Under the pieces are notes generated by a model. The model saw only the letters and a program-made list of their open reading frames with translations, did no database searches and was not told the origin of the DNA. Positions 57,598 through 62,991 of a stretch of 62,991 nucleotides of DNA are shown here, in pieces; position 1 is the first letter of the stretch; each line of letters begins with the position of its first letter. The DNA is taken from IMG/VR virus record IMGVR_UViG_3300010375_000003, positions 1 to 62,991 of that record; one strand, written 5' to 3'. The position numbers and the translations under genes were made by a program. The stretch is from a virus.

Positions 57598-58258
57598 GCC
57601 CTCCGAGTTGCTCAACCAGCCCGCGCCGGCACGTCCGCCCGTCAGCAATGCCCGCAAGGGTGCGGTCGCCGCGGCGATCGCCGTGATCCTTGGCGGCGTC
57701 TATGCCGTCGAGGGCGGATACGTGAACGACCCGCGCGACCCCGGCGGCGCGACGAACTACGGTGTGACCGAGAAGGTCGCGCGCGCGAACGGCTATCACG
57801 GCGACATGCGGCGATTCCCGAAGCATTGCGACGGGCCCGCCACCGCTTGCGCCGACAACATCTATGTCAGCCAGTACATCGCCGCGCCGGGTTATATGCC
57901 GCTGGTCGAAATCGAACCCGCCGTCGCTGGCGAGCTGGTCGACACCGCGGTAAACATGGGGCCGGCCCGGCCGAACCGCTGGTACCGCGCGACGATGAAC
58001 AAGCTTGCCAGCACGCGCCTGCCCGACAGCCCGGCCGCGCTCGGCCCGGACGACGTCACAGCCTATCGCATGGTCCAGGTGAAGCTTGGGGTCACTCCGG
58101 CCTGCATTGCCACCCTGGACGCGCTGGACGGGCGCCAGGAGGCTGAATATCGGCGCCTGGCCGCCGGTAGCGCCAAGCTGCGTACCTTCCTCAAGGGCTG
58201 GCTGCGCTACCGCATCGGCAATGTCGATCGCCGGACCTGCGGGAAAGGGTTCGATTGA
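57590..58258 (+). CDS. Endolysin, GH108 muramidase with signal-anchor N-terminus
   Basis: 222 residues from GTG at 57590. An Ala/Gly-rich membrane anchor (KGAVAAAIAVILGGVYAV, 23-40) is directly followed by the GH108 catalytic motif, Glu41 in VEGGYVNDPRDPGGATNYGV, then the C-terminal half with NRWYRATMNK and FLKGWLRYRIGNVD. A weakly hydrophobic anchor touching the active site is the SAR design: the enzyme is held inactive in the membrane until the potential collapses. Confidence 0.88.
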   Translation: MTKPSELLNQPAPARPPVSNARKGAVAAAIAVILGGVYAVEGGYVNDPRDPGGATNYGVTEKVARANGYHGDMRRFPKHCDGPATACADNIYVSQYIAAPGYMPLVEIEPAVAGELVDTAVNMGPARPNRWYRATMNKLASTRLPDSPAALGPDDVTAYRMVQVKLGVTPACIATLDALDGRQEAEYRRLAAGSAKLRTFLKGWLRYRIGNVDRRTCGKGFD

Positions 58259-58584
58259 TGAGGCTGACCGACCTCGATCCACTCTGGCTTGTGAAAGACG
58301 GTGCCCGCATCGGCTTTACATTCCGCTCGCCGACGAACGCAGACTTTCGACAAGCGTGCTTCGAGAACCCTCCGTCGAGTGACGAGCAAGACGACCTGTT
58401 CGAAGCGGAGTTCGGCAAGCGCTCCATGATACAGGGCTGCAATCCTGACGCGCATTGGCAGATCGCGGGCGGTATCGAGGCTGCAACATTCGAAACAATG
58501 ACTGTCACGCCGTCGCTCGATGGCAGCCCAGGCGGCCTTTGGCATGGTCATATCACCAATGGCGTAATCGTAGGAGGTATCTGA
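58258..58584 (+). CDS. Small phage protein, DUF6527-like
   Basis: 108 residues. The C-terminal strand pattern FETMTVTPSLDGSPGGLWHG, then HITNGVIVGG resembles the 'P(T/S).sPSL ... H..(I/V).(D/N)G.i' signature of DUF6527-type phage proteins, which often lie in lysis or tail regions. Cys in GCNPDAHW may be structural. Function unknown. TGATG coupling to endolysin. Confidence 0.5.
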   Translation: MRLTDLDPLWLVKDGARIGFTFRSPTNADFRQACFENPPSSDEQDDLFEAEFGKRSMIQGCNPDAHWQIAGGIEAATFETMTVTPSLDGSPGGLWHGHITNGVIVGGI

Positions 58585-59042
58585 TGCCGTTCCTCGTCAC
58601 CCTCGCCCTAAAATGGGGCTTGCCCAGGGGATTCGCCAAGATCTTCGGCTGGGCGGTTCCTGCCCTCGTTGTCGTCGCCCTGGTCGGCGGGACGATCGCC
58701 GCGATCTACCTCAAGGGCGAAACCGCCGGCGGCGCCAAGGTCCAGGTGCAGGCCGAGAAGGCGCACACCAAAGCGGTCGCGGAATCGCGTTCCGATGAGC
58801 GCCAGGCGCAAGCGACGGTCGACGCGATCGGCGCGCGCGTTGCCAGGACCGATGATGCCACCACCGAACTTGTCCGATCCAGGATGACGGAGATCCATAA
58901 TGACCTCGACGCGACGCGCGGCAGCACTGCGGGTGCTGTCAGCCCTCCTCCTCAGTTCGATACTGGCGGGGTGCGGGACAACCTCAACGCTCTCGTCGCT
59001 GACGCGAACCGAGCGGCCGACAATGCCGACGCTGAGCGATGA
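58584..59042 (+). CDS. Rz: Inner-membrane spanin (Rz-like)
   Basis: 152 residues: an N-terminal membrane segment (GWAVPALVVVALVGGTIAAI) and a long periplasmic coiled coil (VQVQAEKAHTKAVAESRSDE and on). The outer-membrane partner begins inside this gene in another frame, the classical Rz/Rz1 arrangement, and the pair fuses inner and outer membranes in the last step of lysis. Confidence 0.82.
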   Translation: MPFLVTLALKWGLPRGFAKIFGWAVPALVVVALVGGTIAAIYLKGETAGGAKVQVQAEKAHTKAVAESRSDERQAQATVDAIGARVARTDDATTELVRSRMTEIHNDLDATRGSTAGAVSPPPQFDTGGVRDNLNALVADANRAADNADAER

Positions 59043-59265
59043 AGCAAAGAAGACCGAACGCCTGCCGGCACTGACCGGCCGCAAGTCGGGTGAGCTGCTC
59101 GTCATCGACAAGGGCGAGTATGGCGAGCAACTCGACCTGCTCGCCACGGCGATCGGCGCGGTGTCGCGGCTCAACAACCGGCAGGGCGCGCGCAATACCT
59201 ATGATCGCTGCGTGAAGGCGATCTTCGAGACAGGGAAGACGCCGGCGAACTGCCCGACCCGATAA
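58900..59265 (+). CDS. Rz1: Outer-membrane spanin lipoprotein (Rz1-like)
   Basis: 121 residues with a lipoprotein signal peptide ending in the lipobox ILAGC (Cys25), then a mature part with Pro-rich and helical segments and a Cys pair near the end (YDRCVKAIFE, PANCPT). It overlaps the Rz-like gene by 143 bases in a shifted frame. Longer than lambda Rz1, as in many alphaproteobacterial phages. Confidence 0.82.
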   Translation: MTSTRRAAALRVLSALLLSSILAGCGTTSTLSSLTRTERPTMPTLSDEAKKTERLPALTGRKSGELLVIDKGEYGEQLDLLATAIGAVSRLNNRQGARNTYDRCVKAIFETGKTPANCPTR

Positions 59266-59266
59266 C

Positions 59267-59703
59267 GCTCCTCGAGCAATTTGCATAAAACGCAAAGAAC
59301 TCGGGCCAGGTGCCGATTCCTCCAGCGACAGGAGCTTCCGATGCGATAGCTAGAGCGCGCGATCCAACCGAACAGATAGGGCGGCACCTCCCCGGGTGTC
59401 GCCCTTTTTCGTTTCCGGGTTGTGGGAGGATGCGGTAGAATGGCCTCTGTCGGGCGCTCGGTCATAGCGGCAAGAGCATCGGTGCAATTCCGGTAAGCCC
59501 GACTAAGGCCAGCGGCTAGACCGCGCGGCGCTGGTCTGATATTGAAATCGTCTTATCCGGAGATGGTTGGATTTGCCGAAAGGTTCGCGACCTATCGGCG
59601 CTTGGCTCATCGGACGGACAAGCATTAGCCTCACGCGGTGCGCTGTCGATTGCTCGGCATATCCGCGGAAATGATGTGTCGCCTCGTGCATCCGGCCAAT
59701 GAC
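59267..59703. other. Non-coding stretch, possible structured RNA
   Basis: No convincing gene in 437 bases. Apart from the terminator at 59379-59409, the part at about 59455-59560 has self-complementary blocks: CCAGCG (59509-59514) pairs with CGCTGG (59528-59533). It could encode a small RNA or be a remnant. Nothing more can be claimed. Confidence 0.35.
59379..59409 (+). terminator. Intrinsic terminator after the lysis cassette
   Basis: GGGCGGCACC pairs with GGTGTCGCCC (one G-T pair) around a short C-rich loop, followed by TTTTT. About 110 bases behind the Rz1 stop, it should end the late transcript. Confidence 0.8.
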
Positions 59704-59994
59704 CTACGGCGTGTCTGCAGTAATCGTGCGGCGCTGGTGGAACGATGCTCCACCATTACCCGGCCGCAGCTTCTCCCGATCGCCGAGCTCGAACGTATCG
59801 ACGTTGAAGAAGCAGGCAAGATAGGCGCGCTCGGACGCGCCAAGCCATTCCGGCCGGCCGTCGCGAACATGGCGCGACAGGAAGCGATCGCCATGGCCCA
59901 TCGCCCGCGACAGGAACGCCAGCGCCGTGCCGTCGCGCGCGGCTAGCCTGGCGATCGTGCGGCGCACATCTATGGACGAGGGATAGGGACGCAT
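59704..59994 (-). CDS. Small HTH-type regulator (sphingomonad-like)
   Basis: 96 residues from ATG at 59994, which has GAGGAG just upstream; the frame beyond 59994 is not supported. DVRRTIARLAARDGTALAFL, SRAMGHGDRFLSRHVRDGRP and ASERAYLACFFNVDTFELG form a helix-turn-helix of a kind I know from the N-terminus of sphingomonad S24-type repressors and stand-alone relatives. It is divergent from the gene at 60055, which it may regulate. Confidence 0.65.
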   Translation of the reverse strand: MRPYPSSIDVRRTIARLAARDGTALAFLSRAMGHGDRFLSRHVRDGRPEWLGASERAYLACFFNVDTFELGDREKLRPGNGGASFHQRRTITADTP

Positions 59995-60042
59995 CGGCTC
60001 CTCGGTAGATATCGGCGATTCGCCGTTGTTCGCACTATGTTC

Positions 60043-60055
60043 TATAATCCGCGCA
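60043..60055 (+). promoter_or_regulatory. Perfect -10 box with predicted leaderless start
   Basis: TATAAT at 60043-60048 lies seven bases before the ATG at 60055, so transcription would start on the start codon. A -35 (TTCGCC) is weak, 18 bases upstream. It lies between two divergent genes and is probably constitutive or controlled by the HTH protein at 59704. Confidence 0.55.
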
Positions 60056-60426
60056 TGGTCGAGTCGCGCGCAACGCAAGCCAAGCCACCCAAATGGGCGA
60101 GCGATCCAGTTCCGCCGCCGCTCCAGGCCGTCGCGGAGGCAATGGCCGACGGGGAGACCTGGTTATTCGCCTGGGCAATCCAGTCGACCGTCTCATACCG
60201 GCTCCTGTCGCGCGAATGCCGCATCAAGGAGCCGCGCCTGCTCGAAATCGATGCCGGGTCGCCGATCACGCGCGACGAGCTCGCCGCGCTGGCGAAGGTG
60301 TGGAAGGTCACGCCGGCCGACATCATGCTGACGCTGCCGCCATGCACGGTCCTGCCGGATTCTGCGCCGACACCACCCTCGCCACCTGACGATCCCACGC
60401 CGGCGGCCGAGCGATCTGCGGCATGA
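60055..60426 (+). CDS. Small HTH-like protein, leaderless
   Basis: 123 residues from ATG at 60055; the upstream ATG at 60037 precedes the -10 box and is unlikely. A helical core (ETWLFAWAIQSTVSYRLLSR, then ITRDELAALAKVWKVTPADI) reads like a helix-turn-helix or an XRE-like fold, followed by a Pro-rich tail. ATGA overlap with the HIRAN gene makes them an operon, probably expressed in the lysogen. Confidence 0.6.
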   Translation: MVESRATQAKPPKWASDPVPPPLQAVAEAMADGETWLFAWAIQSTVSYRLLSRECRIKEPRLLEIDAGSPITRDELAALAKVWKVTPADIMLTLPPCTVLPDSAPTPPSPPDDPTPAAERSAA

Positions 60427-60863
60427 TAGACCTCGAGCTCACCCTGGCGGTCGTCGGGATCGGCTACAGGAACGCCGACAAGACGCTGCGCGCCGCCGGG
60501 CTGGTGAAATGCACGCCCGGCGAGCCGGTGGAGCTGCGCCTCGAGCCAAAGAACAAGAACGACCGCAACGCGATCGCGGTGTTCAGCGCCCGCGGTATCC
60601 AGATCGGCTATGTCACCGCTGAGCGGGCGCCGTACATCGGCAAGATGATCCGTGCCGGGGAGGAGTGCCGGGCGGTGTTCCAGGAACTCGACACGACGTC
60701 CGCCGCGATCCGGGTGCGATTCGGCGGCCAGGCACCGACACTGCCGGCCAGCCGCGGAGGGAATGGTGTTGTCGAGATCGCCGCGCCGCGGCGGCCGCGC
60801 GCTGCTAGTGGCGGGAGCGATGGGTTTTACCCGGATCCTGAGGGTCCAATGTGGGGCGCTTGA
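60423..60863 (+). CDS. HIRAN-domain protein
   Basis: 146 residues. The HIRAN pattern is clear: LELTLAVVGIGYRNADKTLR, GEPVELRLEPKNKNDRNAIA, VFSARGIQIGYVTAERAPYI. HIRAN domains bind the 3' end of single-stranded DNA in helicases such as HLTF. Here the domain stands almost alone with a disordered basic tail. With its partner it may sense DNA ends in the lysogen, as a defence or repair element. Its stop overlaps a convergent gene by 37 bases. Confidence 0.8.
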   Translation: MIDLELTLAVVGIGYRNADKTLRAAGLVKCTPGEPVELRLEPKNKNDRNAIAVFSARGIQIGYVTAERAPYIGKMIRAGEECRAVFQELDTTSAAIRVRFGGQAPTLPASRGGNGVVEIAAPRRPRAASGGSDGFYPDPEGPMWGA

Positions 60864-61159
60864 TCGTCTGACTCCCCGCACCACCCGGGGATCGTCACCG
60901 CTGCGGCGTCTATCAGCATCTCGAAGGCGCGGCCCAGCTTGGCAACCTCCCCCGCTGCGCAGAGATGTGCAAAGTCGGTATCGGGGGTTCGAAAGTTGAT
61001 GCAGCCCGAATAGGTCACAAAGCCCTCGAAGGAATACTCGTCGCGCCCGTCGCTCTCGTCTGCGATGCGAAAGTTGAGGGCGCCCGAATTTTCAGCGAGC
61101 CAATAGAGGGCCTTCCAGCCATCCTCCGTTGTATGTTCCTGCGCTTCGGCTTCCGTCAT
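60827..61159 (-). CDS. Hypothetical protein
   Basis: 110 residues from ATG at 61159, chosen for the AAAGG at good distance; ATG at 61207 would overlap the upstream stop. An acidic alpha-beta composition (DGWKALYWLAENSGALNFRI, YSFEGFVTYSGCINFR, GRAFEMLIDAAAVTIP) and no known family. It follows the large unknown gene and may be its partner. Confidence 0.55.
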   Translation of the reverse strand: MTEAEAQEHTTEDGWKALYWLAENSGALNFRIADESDGRDEYSFEGFVTYSGCINFRTPDTDFAHLCAAGEVAKLGRAFEMLIDAAAVTIPGWCGESDDQAPHIGPSGSG

Positions 61160-61190
61160 CCTAAAACCTTTCAGCCGTATCGGCCATTGG

Positions 61191-62798
61191 TCAATCCCAG
61201 CGATCAATGTGATAGCAGGCGGTCCCGATGCTGGATCGCACGCGAAGTTGATGCGGCGCCGCCTTGTCGCGGATGATCAGGCCACAGGCGCTGGCCTCGT
61301 CCGCGCCTTCGAGTGGGCGCGATTTGCTGAACTGCTCGATGGTCTTGCGCACCGCATGCAACTCCGAACGGAGCGTCTCTGGGAAGATCGCCGATTCGTG
61401 AAGGCGGGTATCGACCGCGCCCGCGAGAAGAATCATCGCCGACTTCCCGAAATGCTCCATGGCCTTGCCGCCGCCCCACATGCTGGGCCAGAGCGATATG
61501 CCCGTGACCCGCACCCAGCTCGACTGCGGGAGCCCCCATTGCGAGGCCGGCGTGCCGCCATGATAAGTGTAGCCAGAGAATCCGTTGCGGCGGTCCTCGC
61601 GATCCCATTGTAGGATCGGCGGCGCATCGGGATGGACAGCCGCGACGATCGCGCCAAAGCTCATGCTCCCCGACACAAACAGCGACATTTCCAGCGCGGT
61701 CGGAAGCACGGTTGCGCTGAATTTCGCCCACGTGATCCGCTGGGCAGCCATCGCCACTTCGGTAGCGACTTTCGAATCGCGCGGTTTGAGATCGGCGAAC
61801 ACGCCGCCCTGGCGCGTGGCGGGCAATTCGACCGGCTCCGGCATCCAAACAGTCTCGATCTCATCGATCCGGGCGAAGCGACGGTGGAGCGATGGCTCGA
61901 TCCCCATCTTGGCCACAATGGCCTCAGCTTGAGCGATGTTGCCGGCACTCGCGGCGGTCTGGGGCCGCTGATATTGAAGCGGGTGCATCTTCGCCGCGAA
62001 GCGCGACTCGATCGCATCGAAGTCGAGCCCTGCCGCGATATCGTCGAGCAGCGTGCCAATCATGCTCGAACGAGGCGTGCAGAACCCGGCTGGCGCGCCG
62101 GCGACGGCCTGCCAGATCAGGTTGCGTCTTGCCTCCTTGTGGGTGCCGGCCAGCCGCTCCTGGAGCGCATAGAGGAATTCGGCGGGACCGATGACCTTCT
62201 CGGTGCGATAGAGCGCATCGGCGCGGAGGAGCGTAAGCGCCTGGGCTACTTGCTCGGCGGTGAATTCCGCCAGCGCGCGGCTGAGGGCGCCGAAGTGCTC
62301 GCGTTTTTCCGCCATCGCCTGGCCGGCGCTCAGCAGCGCATGCCGGAAGATCGCCGGGTTCGGCACCTCGAAGTGCGTCCACTCGCCGGTGACGGCGGTG
62401 CCCAGTTTCGGCAGGCCGCTCAGGAAGATGCTGGTCACCTTGCCCTTCATCACCGCTTTGCGCAGCGCCCGACACGCTCCGGCATAGAGATCGGGGACGC
62501 CGGCGTCTGGCCATATCGCTGGTTCGAGCACTCCGGTGTCGGTGATTACCGCAAGCGCGCCGAAGCGATGGAAGAAGTGGCGGCAGGTCGAACATTTGTG
62601 ATGATCGCGAAGCTCAGGCGGCAGGGCATCGAGATAGACCTCCGCGAGATCATGCGTCTCGACCACGAATAGCTTCGACCCCCAGCGGTCGATTGTCGCG
62701 TCGAAATGGGCGCGGATGGAAGCCTCGAATTGGTCGAAGGCTCCCCCGGTCAGATCATGCGCCACATGCGCGTGATTGGTGACGACGGCTTCGTTCAT
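61191..62798 (-). CDS. Large conserved protein of unknown function
   Basis: 535 residues from ATG at 62798, with GAGGAG upstream. Landmarks: a CxxC-HH region (HHKCSTCRHFFHRFG) near 70, TGEWTHFEVP, a central highly conserved-looking FCTPRSSMIGTLLDDIAAGL and FAAKMHPLQYQRPQTAASAG, and an end with DAPPILQWDREDRRNGFSGY and LWPSMWGGG. I know relatives in actinobacteria and their phages by these segments but no function. The placement at the prophage edge, own strand and own ribosome site make it a typical moron, perhaps for defence against other phages. Confidence 0.75.
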   Translation of the reverse strand: MNEAVVTNHAHVAHDLTGGAFDQFEASIRAHFDATIDRWGSKLFVVETHDLAEVYLDALPPELRDHHKCSTCRHFFHRFGALAVITDTGVLEPAIWPDAGVPDLYAGACRALRKAVMKGKVTSIFLSGLPKLGTAVTGEWTHFEVPNPAIFRHALLSAGQAMAEKREHFGALSRALAEFTAEQVAQALTLLRADALYRTEKVIGPAEFLYALQERLAGTHKEARRNLIWQAVAGAPAGFCTPRSSMIGTLLDDIAAGLDFDAIESRFAAKMHPLQYQRPQTAASAGNIAQAEAIVAKMGIEPSLHRRFARIDEIETVWMPEPVELPATRQGGVFADLKPRDSKVATEVAMAAQRITWAKFSATVLPTALEMSLFVSGSMSFGAIVAAVHPDAPPILQWDREDRRNGFSGYTYHGGTPASQWGLPQSSWVRVTGISLWPSMWGGGKAMEHFGKSAMILLAGAVDTRLHESAIFPETLRSELHAVRKTIEQFSKSRPLEGADEASACGLIIRDKAAPHQLRVRSSIGTACYHIDRWD

Positions 62799-62850
62799 GA
62801 TCTTCTCCTCTGGTGCTATCACCGCCTATGAAATCAGCGGCACCTAGCCA

Positions 62851-62913
62851 TTCCGACAAATTCCCGCTTCCCTCGGTAGGGTAACGGGAGTACGAACAGT
62901 GAAAATGTCGGAA
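62851..62913. other. Candidate integrase arm sites, right end
   Basis: TTCCGACAAA at 62851-62860 repeats the left-end motif at 122-131, and TGTCGGAA at 62906-62913 is its inverse. With the three sites at 100-130 this gives five candidate arm sites around the two att cores. Confidence 0.45.
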
Positions 62914-62939
62914 ACGGCATTGAAAACATTAAGCAAACC

Positions 62940-62991
62940 GCTGACTCTTAATCAGCGGGTCCTAGGTTCGAGCCCTAGTGCGTCCACCACC
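62940..62991 (+). other. attR: attachment core, right copy
   Basis: Exact copy of 1-52. Upstream of 62940 the sequence does not continue as a tRNA (no D arm or acceptor 5' strand), so this is a leftover 3' fragment of the tRNA-Lys gene and marks the right boundary of the prophage. Confidence 0.93.

Noticed and set aside
1-62991. Insertion sequences, transposases or integrons
   Set aside because: No transposase motif, terminal inverted repeats or target duplications were seen. All mobility is explained by the prophage att sites and integrase.
62940-62991. A complete phage-borne tRNA at the right end
   Set aside because: Only the 3' part is present; bases upstream of 62940 do not form a D arm or an acceptor strand.

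Overview
The window is one complete temperate-phage genome integrated in a tRNA gene. The same 52 bases stand at both ends (1-52 and 62940-62991). They are the 3' part of a tRNA-Lys with anticodon CTT, from the anticodon stem through the encoded CCA, so the two copies are attL and attR, and a tyrosine integrase lies just inside the left end. The sequence is strongly GC-rich by eye. Its gene families (HK97-type head, a tail tip like that of the alphaproteobacterial gene transfer agent, a GH108 SAR-type endolysin, GapR-type protein, DUF2793 fibre) point to an alphaproteobacterial host, most likely a sphingomonad. The virion should be a long-tailed siphovirus.

Layout. (1) 133-11773, minus strand: a long, tightly overlapping leftward operon. 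It holds the integrase, an excisionase-like protein, nucleotide and modification enzymes (MazG-like, DUF1643, ASCH-like, Gp37/Gp68, DUF4326, an adenine methyltransferase), many small unknowns, and a DUF6745 protein with 26 tandem tetrapeptides. (2) 11774-13300: hicBA and the immunity switch. A short repressor (minus) and a Cro/YdaS-like gene (plus) are divergent across three copies of an operator-like 13-mer. Two more copies lie at 11831-11874 over the likely promoter of the left operon. (3) 13299-19307, plus: small regulators, a ParB-like nuclease, cysteine-rich proteins, a GapR-FtsK-gamma fusion and a multi-HTH protein. (4) 19378-24873: a nearly complete PRTRC cassette (ParB, E, C, F, B, A, ThiF). 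It runs without a break into a PD-(D/E)XK-like nuclease, a SNF2 helicase, a BCS1-like AAA ATPase, a zinc ribbon and a DNA adenine methyltransferase (24870-29122). (5) 29119-31475: replication genes with an iteron-like repeat, a NusG-like antiterminator and an HNH nuclease.

(6) 31578-43485: terminase, protease, capsid, a glycan/methyl-transfer cassette, then portal, a head-fibre-like protein and connectors. Portal downstream of capsid is not the usual HK97 order. (7) 43489-55136: tail. It includes a programmed -1 frameshift in the tail chaperone with two in-frame slippery heptamers, a 926-residue tape measure, DUF2460, DUF2163, NlpC/P60, a large tip protein and fibres. (8) 55255-59265: an acyltransferase moron, a zinc-ribbon membrane protein, then the lysis cassette (holin candidates, endolysin, overlapping Rz/Rz1 spanins). 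(9) 59266-62939: accessory right end with HTH proteins, a HIRAN protein and a large conserved unknown.

How it works together: repressor and Cro compete for operators that overlap both early promoters. The left operon supplies integration, excision and early takeover functions. The right operon probably supplies replication and DNA handling. The NusG-like protein is placed to let polymerase run into the late genes. The most unusual part is the PRTRC cassette, an uncharacterised module usually met on plasmids and integrative elements. Here it sits in a phage replication region and is joined to remodelling and modification enzymes. All calls come from reading the sequence; no database search was run.
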